Below, piece after piece: positions 1 through 11,976 of a stretch of DNA of 64,000 nucleotides. The notes beneath the pieces were generated by a model, which worked only from the letters and a program-made list of their open reading frames with translations, ran no database searches and was not told the origin of the DNA. A program made the position numbers and the translations under genes. How positions within the stretch are numbered: the first letter of the stretch is position 1; each line of letters begins with the position of its first letter. This stretch comes from a bacterium. Its GTDB lineage: Bacteria > Chloroflexota > Anaerolineae > Caldilineales > Caldilineaceae. The stretch spans positions 1-64,000 of the forward strand of contig WGMT01000072.1 of NCBI GenBank assembly GCA_016124945.1. Reading direction: 5' to 3'.

Positions 1-213
1 CCTTCTGCATTCAGTTGCCATCTTGGTTCCCTGTTCTCGATTGCCTTCGCTTTCGGTACAGACCAAGGCTATGGTTGTTCTCTTGTTAATGTGCTTTTAC
101 ATCCCCTCTACTGGGGGTGTCTAACTCCTCGCGTAATGCGTAATGGGTTCACACAGTAACTCCCGATAGGCGACGAACTATGTCTACGCATTACGCATTA
201 CGCATTACATTTC

Positions 214-3000
<2,787 letters not shown>

Positions 3001-3123
3001 TCCCCAACCTCTACCTGTTGGCGGCAGGAGAAACACCGCCGAATACACAAAGCAAAAAATGCAATCCGCAGCGAGTTGCAGCGGTCAATTTCTGCTATCA
3101 CCGATTTTTACTGCGATCGCTTT

Positions 3124-4146
3124 CTACTGTGTCAAGGTTTCCGCAGTGACAAGCAGCACATCGACGAATTCTTCTCCGCGGATTTGCTCACCATGCAGAA
3201 GACGCATAGCCACTTCGATGCCTTTGTAGCCCTGCAATGCCGCTTGCTGATCGATTGTAGCCACCAGAACACCGTCGCCGAGCACCGCTTTGGCTTCGTC
3301 CAGGGCATCAAACGCGGCCACAAGGACATCGGTTCGCCCTTGTTCCTGCAAATACTGAAGGACGCCCAGCGCCATCATGTCATTGGCGCAGAAAACACCC
3401 TTAATGTCTGGATATTCAATCAACATGGATCCGATCACATTATAGGCTTCATCGATCTTCCAGTTAGCCGTTTCGGAGACAACCACCTCAATGCCGACGT
3501 GTTCGGCAAAGGCCCGCATGGCGCCTGCTTTGCGTTGGTTTCCATTGTCGGCGGACCGGATGCCCTCTAGTATTGCGACCTGCGTTGGGCCGTCAAAGTG
3601 AGATACCAGCGCTTGGGCAGAAAGATAGGCGCCCTGCTCATTGTTTACACTGATGAAGGGCACATCCACCAATCCCATTTTGGCCGATAACTCAGGATCG
3701 AGCCGGTTGTCGATGTTCACAATAGGGAGACCGGCAGCCTGTGCTTCCGCCAAAACCGGCACCAATTCGGTGGAACTTGCAGGCGCGATCACAATCGCGT
3801 CCACACCATCCTCAACCAATTGACGCACAATCACAATTTGCTGCTCAATCGATGTCTCTTTGGCGCCGGTCTTGACCGTCAGTTCGATGTCGAACTCACT
3901 TTGTGCAAGACGTGCCCCCTTTTCCATTTCCACGAAAAAGGGATTGGTCAACGTTTTCATCACCAGCGCAACCCGCAGTTTGGACGACTCAGGTTCAGAG
4001 ATTGTCACCACCGCATCGATGGACTCATCTTCAACCAGTAGTTGATCAATTTCAGATCGATCACCCGATGCACAGCTGGCGACCACTACCATCAGCACAA
4101 CCATCAGCAAGCCAAGCAGGTGCCCAGTAGAAAAAAGACGTTGCAT
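3124..4146 (-). CDS. Sugar ABC-type periplasmic substrate-binding lipoprotein (RbsB-like, type 1 PBP)
   Basis: Lipoprotein signal VVASCASG; PBP1 motifs (KTLTNPFFVEMEKGA, VFCANDMMALGVLQYLQ). Start at 4146 preceded by AGGGGAG on the minus strand. Confidence 0.9.
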   Translation of the reverse strand: MQRLFSTGHLLGLLMVVLMVVVASCASGDRSEIDQLLVEDESIDAVVTISEPESSKLRVALVMKTLTNPFFVEMEKGARLAQSEFDIELTVKTGAKETSIEQQIVIVRQLVEDGVDAIVIAPASSTELVPVLAEAQAAGLPIVNIDNRLDPELSAKMGLVDVPFISVNNEQGAYLSAQALVSHFDGPTQVAILEGIRSADNGNQRKAGAMRAFAEHVGIEVVVSETANWKIDEAYNVIGSMLIEYPDIKGVFCANDMMALGVLQYLQEQGRTDVLVAAFDALDEAKAVLGDGVLVATIDQQAALQGYKGIEVAMRLLHGEQIRGEEFVDVLLVTAETLTQ

Positions 4147-4466
4147 CTTTACTCCCCTAGAATGAACATGGGCGAACCAAAGCAAATCAGCCCCCAAAAG
4201 ACGACACAGGAAGAATTGCAAACGACGAAGGTAACGGCATAGATTACATATAGGATTTTATCGATAGCGAGGAAAGATTTATATACCACATTTGGGTGAT
4301 GCTTTATCCGTTCCTTAACAATTATACCGCTATTGTTTGGGCGTGCGACCAAAGTACCGGCGCAGGTGCATTTTGCACTGTCTGCCCCATGGTTGAAGTA
4401 GACGACAGGCCAGGGGTGGGCAACTTGACATTCCATACGCCAATCTTTAGACTGAAGAATACAAAT

Positions 4467-4481
4467 TGAGAATTTTTCTCA
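4467..4481. promoter_or_regulatory. Putative Fur-family (Zur/Mur-like) box upstream of metal ABC transporter
   Basis: TGAGAATTTTTCTCA, near-perfect 7-1-7 palindrome resembling the Fur/Zur consensus TGATAATNATTATCA, just upstream of the transporter ORF. Confidence 0.45.
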
Positions 4482-4532
4482 TTTAGAAGCTTGCTGCTTT
4501 ACGTTATGCCTCGTGCTCTTTCAAAGGAGCTC

Positions 4533-5393
4533 ATGGGGATTCAGATCGGAGCCATGCCAATGTCACCATTTCAGTCGCGCCTGGCGCCCCATTTGCCAGG
4601 GGCGCCGACGGTTGCCTTCCACAATGTCTCGGTGCGCTATGACGGTGTCGTAGCGCTGGACAATGTCTCTTTTCACCTGAGCGAAGGTGAACACGTGGCT
4701 GTGGTTGGGCCCAACGGCGCGGGCAAGAGCACACTTTTTAACGTCATTGTAGGCAAGGTGCGCCCGACACGTGGCGAAGTACAGATCTACGGCAGCGGCC
4801 CAAAAGGACATATCTGCATCGGCTATGTGCCGCAACGCAATGCCATTGATTGGCGCTTCCCGGTGACAGTGCGCGATGTAGTGATGATGGGGCGCACGAG
4901 CAAGATCGGCTTCTTGCGTTGGGCCGGCCGGCAGGATCACGAGCTGGTGGAGAAGGCACTGGTAGACGTTCGCATCGATCATCTGGCGGATCGTCAGATC
5001 GGCGAGCTTTCGGGTGGGCAGCAACAACGTGTCTTTTTGGCGCGGGCAATGGCGCAAGAGGCGCAATTGCTTCTGCTTGACGAACCTTTCACCGGGTTGG
5101 ATGCGCCCAGCCAGCAAATTTTACTGGAGATCCTGGAAGAACTGCACGGACGGCGCATAACCATCCTGGTGGCGACCCATGATCTGAATCAGGCGGCGGA
5201 ACGTTTTGGCCGCATCATGTTGCTAAACCGTCAACTGGTGGCAGACGGAGCGCCTGAAGAGGTGCTCACAGCCGATCTGCTGCGCCGCGCCTACGGCAGC
5301 CACCTACACGTGATTCCGGGGCTGGAGGGCGGCCTGGTGGTGGCCGATACCTGTTGTGATCACGGTGACGTGCTGGAAATGGAGCGCGTTTGA
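4533..5393 (+). CDS. Zn/Mn-type metal ABC transporter ATP-binding protein
   Basis: Walker A GPNGAGKST, signature LSGGQQQRV, Walker B LLLLDEPFTGLD; overlaps the permease gene. Exact start uncertain (ORF opens at 4491). Confidence 0.9.
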   Translation: MGIQIGAMPMSPFQSRLAPHLPGAPTVAFHNVSVRYDGVVALDNVSFHLSEGEHVAVVGPNGAGKSTLFNVIVGKVRPTRGEVQIYGSGPKGHICIGYVPQRNAIDWRFPVTVRDVVMMGRTSKIGFLRWAGRQDHELVEKALVDVRIDHLADRQIGELSGGQQQRVFLARAMAQEAQLLLLDEPFTGLDAPSQQILLEILEELHGRRITILVATHDLNQAAERFGRIMLLNRQLVADGAPEEVLTADLLRRAYGSHLHVIPGLEGGLVVADTCCDHGDVLEMERV

Positions 5394-6253
5394 TGGAGCT
5401 ATTCGATTGGCTGCTGACGCCGCTTAGCTATCCTTTCATGTGGCGTGGGTTACTGGCTTCGGTGATCGTCGGCGTCCTTTGCCCGGTGGTGGGTTCGTTC
5501 ATCATCTTACAGGGAATGGCCTTCTTCGGTGATGCGCTGGCCCATGCGATTTTGCCCGGTGTGGTAGCGGCTTTTCTGCTCAGTTGGCCGCTGTCGTTGG
5601 GTGCGTTGATCGTGGGCGTTCTTGCGGCGCTGGGGATCGGTTTGCTTAGCGAACGCGGCGAGATCCGCGAGGACACGGCCATCGGCATTGTCTTCGCAGG
5701 GAGTTTCGCACTGGGGATCGCCATGATCAGCACGGTGCGCAGCTATGCCGTGGATCTGACCCATATCCTCTTCGGTAATGTGTTGGGGATCGCCAACAGT
5801 GATCTGTGGCTGGTGGCCGGGTTGGGTGCGCTGATTTTGGTGATCGTGATTGTGCTCTACAAAGAGTTCCTGGTGCTGGCCTTCGACCCGACGCTGGCGG
5901 TTGTGCTGCGTTTGCCGGCGCGTGCACTACGCTATCTGCTGCTGGTGCTGATTGCGTTGACCATTGTCGTCTCGTTGCAGACGGTGGGGATCGCGCTGAT
6001 GCTGGCAATGCTGGTAACGCCCGCGGCGGCGGCGCAACTGCTCACCCGCCGCCTGCCCAGCATGATGGCGGTGGCTGCCGTGATCGGGGCAACATCTAAT
6101 GTGACGGGGTTGTACCTTAGTTTTTACTTCAATGTCGCTTCCGGCCCGGCGATGGTGCTGGTGGCAACGGCCTTTTTCCTCTTGGTTTTCCTCTTCCGCC
6201 CACGACGCGGGTTTGTGTGGCAGAGTCTGTCTCGGCGGACGGCGACAGTGTAA
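5390..6253 (+). CDS. Metal ABC transporter permease (ZnuB/MntB family)
   Basis: Multi-TM protein with GMAFFGDALAHAILPGV motif typical of ABC-3 permeases; start overlaps the upstream stop. Confidence 0.92.
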   Translation: MMELFDWLLTPLSYPFMWRGLLASVIVGVLCPVVGSFIILQGMAFFGDALAHAILPGVVAAFLLSWPLSLGALIVGVLAALGIGLLSERGEIREDTAIGIVFAGSFALGIAMISTVRSYAVDLTHILFGNVLGIANSDLWLVAGLGALILVIVIVLYKEFLVLAFDPTLAVVLRLPARALRYLLLVLIALTIVVSLQTVGIALMLAMLVTPAAAAQLLTRRLPSMMAVAAVIGATSNVTGLYLSFYFNVASGPAMVLVATAFFLLVFLFRPRRGFVWQSLSRRTATV

Positions 6254-6301
6254 CGAAAATGACAAGTTGAAAAGGTGCAGCCGAACTCGTCGAGCGCACC
6301 T

Positions 6302-6373
6302 GTCACGCTGGTAGCGTGACCTACCACATACGCAAGGAGCCTCGCCTGTCGTAGCTGCGGTTACCAACCGCAG
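6302..6373. repeat. Twin-hairpin dispersed repeat, copy A
   Basis: GTCACGCT-GGT-AGCGTGAC and CTGCGGTT-ACC-AACCGCAG (two 8-bp stems with 3-nt loops); second copy at 36425..36495. Confidence 0.85.
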
Positions 6374-6438
6374 AACGTCGGTAACGAGATCATATCCTGA
6401 CTTGCTGCAACGTTTCTCCCCATTTTGCCTTTTGCCTT

Positions 6439-9150
6439 CTAAAACTCCACTTCATCGTGCACCGCCCGCGCGGGGATGGGCGTTTCGGCGCGTCCTTGCA
6501 GCACGTGGACAAGGGCCAGGGCCAAGGCTTTGGTGTTGAGCAGAGGGATGTCGCTGTCGCCGCTGACGGGGACAGGACCGACACAGGCCGGGCAGCCGTA
6601 GTGACAGCCGCAGGATTCGATCAATGAGGCGGCGGCGGCGAGGAGATCGCTGTGCCGCTCGAAGAGTTGACGGCTGAAGCCGAGACCGGCCGCGACTGAC
6701 TCGTAAATGTAGACGCGCGGGATCGCTTGTACGGTCCGGTGCGAGGGGTTGGTGGGGGCGGCGATGTCGTCCGTTACCTCCTCGCTGCGCATGACCGAGA
6801 CACCAATGTCGGCGCGATCACACATGAGGAAGAGAGGTGCTAAATTTTCCAACGCATAGGCAAGCCCATCGAGGCCGGATCGGGTGCGCACGCCGGCTTC
6901 GACGCGGCGGTGACAGCGTTTGCAGAGCAGGACGAGGTTGCCGAGGCGGTTGGCTTCTTTGTAGTTTTCGTTGAGGCCGGGGACGTAGCCAAAGGTGCGG
7001 AAGGGGCGCAGGTGATGGACGTCGTGCTGAGTGTGATGCGGCTCGGGGAGGCCACATTCGGTGCAACAGAAGCCGTCGCGCTGGCGCACTTTCTGGCGCT
7101 GTTCCTGCCAGTTGGGGCCGTAGTCGTTGGGGGAATCGTGCCACTGGTTGGCGCGCATGAGCGCGTCCTGGGCGGCGGCGGTGACTTCGATCCAGTAGCC
7201 GGTTGTCTCTAGCGTTTGCGGCGGGTAGTCGAGCGGGTAGATGCCCAGGGTTTCGTGGGTGTAGTGGCGCACGCGGCGGTAGTCTGTCACCTGCCAGGTG
7301 ACGGAGACATCGCCGTGGCCGACGTGCGCGCCGCCGGCTTCGGCCTGATCGTGGGTGGCGAGGATCTCGATTTCGACGTGCAGGTTGGCGTCGGTGTAGA
7401 AATCGACGGATTGGGGCGTCACCGAAGCGAGGCGACCGTCGAGATCGAGGTTGTCGACAATGTAGCTCTGCCCTTCGTGAATGTAGACGGCGCCGGCGTG
7501 GACGAGGCGGGTGGCGCTGCCTACGTCCATTTCGCCGATGAGGCGGGCCTGCCCGTTGGGCGTCTGGTGCTGGATGACGACGATGTCGCTGCCACTGTTG
7601 CGCAGGCCGATCTGGCGCGCCGGGTAGCTCTCGCCCTGCCAGAGATAACGTCCTTGGGCGTGGCGCAGATCGCCCTGTTCTGCCAGCAGAGCGAGGACGT
7701 CTTCGGTGTGGGCCGAAGCGCCGAAGGATTCACCACGTTGGAAGGGTAGCTCGAAGGCGGCGCAGCGGATCTGGTCTACGAGCAGCATGAGGTTGTCTGG
7801 GTTGATGAAGGCGTGTTCGGGTGAACGTTCAAGCAGGTATTCGGGATGGGAGACCATGTATTGATCGAGTGCGCCGGCCGTGGCGACGAGGACGGCGAGG
7901 GATGCGTCGGCGGTGCGACCGGCGCGGCCCATCTGTTGCCATGTCCCCGCGATGGTGCCGGGGTAGCCGCAAATGAGGACGGCTTCGAGGCGACCAATGT
8001 CGATGCCCAGTTCGAGGGCGTTGGTGGTGACGACGGCGCGCACGTCGCCGTTGCGCAGGCCAGCTTCGATGGCGCGCCGTTCTTCGGGTAGGTAGCCGCC
8101 ACGGTAGCCGCGCAGGGCGTGGTTGGGGTCATTTTGCCACGGTTCACGGCGCTGGTAGCGTTGATCGCGTTCGTGGTGCAGGCGGGTCATGCGCTGGCGC
8201 AGGTAGGTGAGCAGCACTTCGACGGTGAGGCGTGAGCGGCTGAAGACGATGCTCTGCACGCCGCCAAGGAGCATGCGGGTGACGATCTCCTGGCTTTCGA
8301 GGACGCTGCTGCGGCGCAGTCCACGCGCGGGGTCGTAGAGCGGCGGGTTGTAGAGGACGATGTGTTTTTCGCCCTGTGGCGCGCCGTTTTCGTCGATCAC
8401 GGTGACGGGCGCTTCGATGAGCGCTTCGGCCAGTTGACCGGGGTTGGCGATGGTGGCGCTGGTGAGGACGAAACGGGGCTTGCTGCCGTAGAAGGCGGCG
8501 ATCCGCTGTAGGCGGCGCTGCACGTTGGCCATGTGGCTACCGAAGACGCCGCGATAAATATGCATTTCGTCGATGACGACGGCACGCAGCCCGGCGAAAA
8601 ACTCGGCCCAGGCGGCGTGGTAGGGCAGGATGCCCACGTGCAGCATATCTGGATTGGTGACAATGATACGGGCATGGCGGCGTAGTTGGGCGCGCTGGCT
8701 GGTAGGCGTGTCACCGTCGTAGGCGGCAAAGGTGATAGGCGGCAGTTGCGGATCGAGATCGCTTAGTGTGTGTTGCCACTCGCCCAATTCTTCTAACTGA
8801 TCGTGGGCCAGCGCTTTGGTGGGGAAGAGGTAGAGCGCCGTGGCGTCGGGATCGGAGAGCAGATCATGGAGCACCGGCAGGTTGTAGCAGAGCGTTTTGC
8901 CGCTGGCAGTGGGGGTGACCACGGCGACATTGTCCCCGGCGAGGGCGGCATCGACGGCGTGACATTGGTGGCTGTAAAGCTGTCCTATGTTACGCCGGCG
9001 TAGACCGGCGGCCAGCGTCAAATTCAGTGCGGTCGGGATATCCCCCATCTTTGCGGGGCGCGGCGACAACGTCTGCCAGGCGGTGACGTTGGTCATGAAC
9101 TGGGGATCACGGCGCAGATCGGCAATAAAATCGTTTAGGCTCATAAGCAA
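6439..9150 (-). CDS. DEAD/DEAH helicase of YprA/MrfA (DUF1998) type with embedded HNH nuclease motif
   Basis: VVTPTASGKTLCYNLP, VIDEMHIYRG, QQMGRAGR helicase motifs; C-terminal CGCHYGCPACVG metal-binding cluster; HNH motif CCTECG...HDVHHLRPF...NLVLLCKRCHRRVE at about 6890..7110. Confidence 0.92.
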   Translation of the reverse strand: MLMSLNDFIADLRRDPQFMTNVTAWQTLSPRPAKMGDIPTALNLTLAAGLRRRNIGQLYSHQCHAVDAALAGDNVAVVTPTASGKTLCYNLPVLHDLLSDPDATALYLFPTKALAHDQLEELGEWQHTLSDLDPQLPPITFAAYDGDTPTSQRAQLRRHARIIVTNPDMLHVGILPYHAAWAEFFAGLRAVVIDEMHIYRGVFGSHMANVQRRLQRIAAFYGSKPRFVLTSATIANPGQLAEALIEAPVTVIDENGAPQGEKHIVLYNPPLYDPARGLRRSSVLESQEIVTRMLLGGVQSIVFSRSRLTVEVLLTYLRQRMTRLHHERDQRYQRREPWQNDPNHALRGYRGGYLPEERRAIEAGLRNGDVRAVVTTNALELGIDIGRLEAVLICGYPGTIAGTWQQMGRAGRTADASLAVLVATAGALDQYMVSHPEYLLERSPEHAFINPDNLMLLVDQIRCAAFELPFQRGESFGASAHTEDVLALLAEQGDLRHAQGRYLWQGESYPARQIGLRNSGSDIVVIQHQTPNGQARLIGEMDVGSATRLVHAGAVYIHEGQSYIVDNLDLDGRLASVTPQSVDFYTDANLHVEIEILATHDQAEAGGAHVGHGDVSVTWQVTDYRRVRHYTHETLGIYPLDYPPQTLETTGYWIEVTAAAQDALMRANQWHDSPNDYGPNWQEQRQKVRQRDGFCCTECGLPEPHHTQHDVHHLRPFRTFGYVPGLNENYKEANRLGNLVLLCKRCHRRVEAGVRTRSGLDGLAYALENLAPLFLMCDRADIGVSVMRSEEVTDDIAAPTNPSHRTVQAIPRVYIYESVAAGLGFSRQLFERHSDLLAAAASLIESCGCHYGCPACVGPVPVSGDSDIPLLNTKALALALVHVLQGRAETPIPARAVHDEVEF

Positions 9151-9265
9151 ATTATAGAGTTCGCCCTAGGGATTCGTAAAAACAGTTATACGAATCATCA
9201 AATTGTGGTTATAATGGGCATATAACACACGGACCGTAGGATGAAGATTGACAGAGAAAATACCC

Positions 9266-9976
9266 ATGATCCATATTATCATTGTCGACCAGGTGCGTTT
9301 GATCTTAGAATCAATCTCCGCTGCTTTGGACGGTGAACCTGATATTTCGATTCTAGGCGTCACAAGTGGTAAAGAGGAGGCGTTGTCTTTGTTGGCGACG
9401 TGCGAGCGTGCGTGCGATGTGGTATTGGTGAGTGCAGACCTACCCGAAGACGACGCACTCACGCTAGTTCGAAAGTGCATCAACCTGGAGCGACCGCCGC
9501 GTGTGCTGGTGATGGGTGTACCTGAGGCCGAGCCTGTGATCATGACCTTCATTGAAGCGGGCGCGGCCGGTTACATTCTGAAAGAGGACACGGTGGCGCA
9601 TCTACTGCAAAACATTCGCGCCGCCTACAATGGAGAGGCCATTATCTCGCCGGAAATTGCCATGAGTTTGATGGAGCGGGTAAACCAGTTGGCGGATCGT
9701 GTCGTGGACTTTGACGCGGGCTACTACTCATCACTGACCCGGCGCGAGCGGGAGATCCTTGAACTGCTGGCGCAAGATCTAACCAACCAAGAAATTGCCG
9801 ATCACCTTTTCATTGAGCTGGGCACCGTCAAAAATCACGTTCACCACATCCTCGATAAGCTCAACGTCAACAGCCGACAAGACGCTTCGTCTTACCTCCA
9901 CCTGGTGCAAAAACACAACGCCGTCATCGAAATTGAGCCGGACGAGCAGGATCAGGCGGCTGACGTGAGAGAGTAA
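9266..9976 (+). CDS. NarL/LuxR-family response regulator with atypical receiver
   Basis: C-terminal LTRREREILELLAQDLTNQEIADHLFIELGTVKNHVHHILDKL; receiver lacks the canonical phosphoacceptor Asp. Confidence 0.9.
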   Translation: MIHIIIVDQVRLILESISAALDGEPDISILGVTSGKEEALSLLATCERACDVVLVSADLPEDDALTLVRKCINLERPPRVLVMGVPEAEPVIMTFIEAGAAGYILKEDTVAHLLQNIRAAYNGEAIISPEIAMSLMERVNQLADRVVDFDAGYYSSLTRREREILELLAQDLTNQEIADHLFIELGTVKNHVHHILDKLNVNSRQDASSYLHLVQKHNAVIEIEPDEQDQAADVRE

Positions 9977-10022
9977 GGCGTAATGCGTAATCCGAATATC
10001 GCCAATAAAGGGTGTGTCCCGC

Positions 10023-10057
10023 TTTCCGCTTTCCGCTTTCCGCTTTCCGCTTTCCGC
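10023..10057. repeat. Heptanucleotide tandem repeat (TTTCCGC)x5
   Basis: Five consecutive TTTCCGC units ending 3 nt before the stop codon of the convergent minus-strand CDS. Confidence 0.95.
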
Positions 10058-10060
10058 TTC

Positions 10061-11188
10061 TCACGGTATCCACATCGGTTGATCCGCCGGTTCGAGCAGC
10101 AGACGGATTTCATCGGTCTCGGTGTCGATCAGCCAGATCGAAGGAATGATGCCGGGGCCAAGCAAGGGGAATTGGCGGGTTAGGAGGAAACGGCCATCGG
10201 GTGACCAGGTAGGGTTGCCGTAGTCGACATCTGGGTTGGCGGTGAGTGCCCGAGTTTCGGTGCCGTCACTGCGCATGACCCAGATTTGTTTGCCGCGGCT
10301 TTCCTGTTCGCCGTGCAACACCTTGCGCCGGAAGGCGATCCATTCACCGTCGGGAGAGAAGCTCGCCCCACTGTCGTTGACCAACGACGTTTCTCCGCTT
10401 AGATCGATCACCTCGCCACTTTCCACTTCAATTTGCAGCATGTGCGTTACATAATCTTCGCCTTCGAGCCACGTATTGGTGGTCAACAGTAGATTGCGCT
10501 GGGGGTGCCAGACGCCTGCCTCGCCTAAAGAGTTGGGGTAGAGAAAGGTCTGCCCGTCTTCAAGGTTGATCACACCCAGGCCCGATGGATCGGGTGAGAT
10601 ATAGCTCAACCAGCGCCCATCGGGCGACCAGCGTCCTTCGAAAGCGAGTTGCTGGCTATCGGGGAAAATCACGCCGGTCTCGCCATTGACGGTGTCGAGC
10701 ATCCACAGGCGCGGTGGGCTGAAGAAGGCCGAAGCAAATTCCGACATATTGCGCTGGGTGAAAGAGAGCAGCCTACCGTCGGGCGAGTAGCGGGCGTTGC
10801 TACAAGAGGACTCGGGGCAGGCCAGAAGTTGTGTCCGTTCTCCGGTGGTCAGAGAGACTGCCCACAGATCGCCCACGCCCAGTTCACTCAGAGCGGAGTA
10901 GACAACGGTTTCACCGTTGGGTGAAGAGGTGAAGTCCCACACGCCGGTATTGCCGTCGGTTAAGGCGCGGGGTTCGGTCAAGGAGCCCTCGGGGGTGAGG
11001 CCGATCAGGAAAAGGTGATTGCGTCCTTGCTCGTCGCTGGTTAGGTAGAGGAAGCGCAGATCGTCCTCCGCGCCCACCGATGCACCGGCGCGCCAAGCCA
11101 ATCCAACCAGAGCGAGCACACAGGCTGCCAGCACGGCGAGAACGGTTAGGTCGAAGCGGGAGAGTGGAAGACGTTGGATCTTGAGCAT
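10061..11188 (-). CDS. TolB/PD40 beta-propeller-like membrane-anchored protein
   Basis: N-terminal TM (FDLTVLAVLAACVLALVGLAW) and repeated SPDGxW/SPNGE motifs typical of PD40 repeats. Confidence 0.8.
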   Translation of the reverse strand: MLKIQRLPLSRFDLTVLAVLAACVLALVGLAWRAGASVGAEDDLRFLYLTSDEQGRNHLFLIGLTPEGSLTEPRALTDGNTGVWDFTSSPNGETVVYSALSELGVGDLWAVSLTTGERTQLLACPESSCSNARYSPDGRLLSFTQRNMSEFASAFFSPPRLWMLDTVNGETGVIFPDSQQLAFEGRWSPDGRWLSYISPDPSGLGVINLEDGQTFLYPNSLGEAGVWHPQRNLLLTTNTWLEGEDYVTHMLQIEVESGEVIDLSGETSLVNDSGASFSPDGEWIAFRRKVLHGEQESRGKQIWVMRSDGTETRALTANPDVDYGNPTWSPDGRFLLTRQFPLLGPGIIPSIWLIDTETDEIRLLLEPADQPMWIP

Positions 11189-11204
11189 GAGAACATTGCA
11201 GGCA

Positions 11205-11975
11205 TTACGGATAAAGATACGGTTGACTCGGAGCGGGGACCACGTCCACGCGCTCGGCGACGAGGATGGGCGCCGGCGCGCCGGCAGTTTCACGCAAGCG
11301 GCCGCGCACACGCACCCACTCGCCTTCGGGCAGAGCGGCGGCCTGTCCCCATTCTACAAACAGGGCTACGGGTGATGCATCGGCGACGCAGCAGCCCACA
11401 ATGAAACGTGCCACCCAGAAGGCGTTGTCTTCGCCTTCTAGTTCATGGTAGACGAAGCCGATTACCTCGGCCTCAACGCCGTTAAAGCTTTCTCCGCTCG
11501 TGGGCGCAGTCCGAAAGGACGTGACCCAATCGAGGATATTGCGTTGCAGCGGATCTTTCTCCGCCACCGAACGCACCACCGCCGGCATCACCGAATTTGC
11601 GCCGCCGATGTCGATCTCGCGGTTCTCCATGGCCGATGCCCCCAGTGGCTGCGGCGGCACCAACAGGCCCAATACAATCGGCAGCGCCACCAGCACAATG
11701 CCTCCCCAACTGAGGCCGTGGTTGTGATCATGGTCCCCGTGATGATGATGATGGTCATGGTCATGCGCATCGTGGTCATGATCATTGCCAAAGTTTCTGC
11801 GATAGCTGAGCGCCACAATCAAGAGCCCAACCACTGACACCATCGTCAACCAGGCGTAGCGTTCACTAATGTAAAAATAGAGCGTCCCATTGGCTATGCG
11901 GCTGTAGAGGAAGAGGCCAAGGCCGATCAACAAGAGCGCTTTGACTGCGCTTTGGAACTTTTCACTTTGTAGCAT
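11205..11975 (-). CDS. TIGR03943-type (YcgQ-like) protein with His-rich loop
   Basis: N-terminal TM segments, NDHDHDAHDHDHHHHHGDHDHNHG stretch; adjacent to the permease partner. Confidence 0.8.
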   Translation of the reverse strand: MLQSEKFQSAVKALLLIGLGLFLYSRIANGTLYFYISERYAWLTMVSVVGLLIVALSYRRNFGNDHDHDAHDHDHHHHHGDHDHNHGLSWGGIVLVALPIVLGLLVPPQPLGASAMENREIDIGGANSVMPAVVRSVAEKDPLQRNILDWVTSFRTAPTSGESFNGVEAEVIGFVYHELEGEDNAFWVARFIVGCCVADASPVALFVEWGQAAALPEGEWVRVRGRLRETAGAPAPILVAERVDVVPAPSQPYLYP

Positions 11976-11976
11976 G

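Noticed and set aside
9187-9215. Sigma70-like promoter (TATAAT at 9210) before the LuxR-type gene
   Set aside because: The -10 is good but no convincing -35 at the right spacing; left unannotated.
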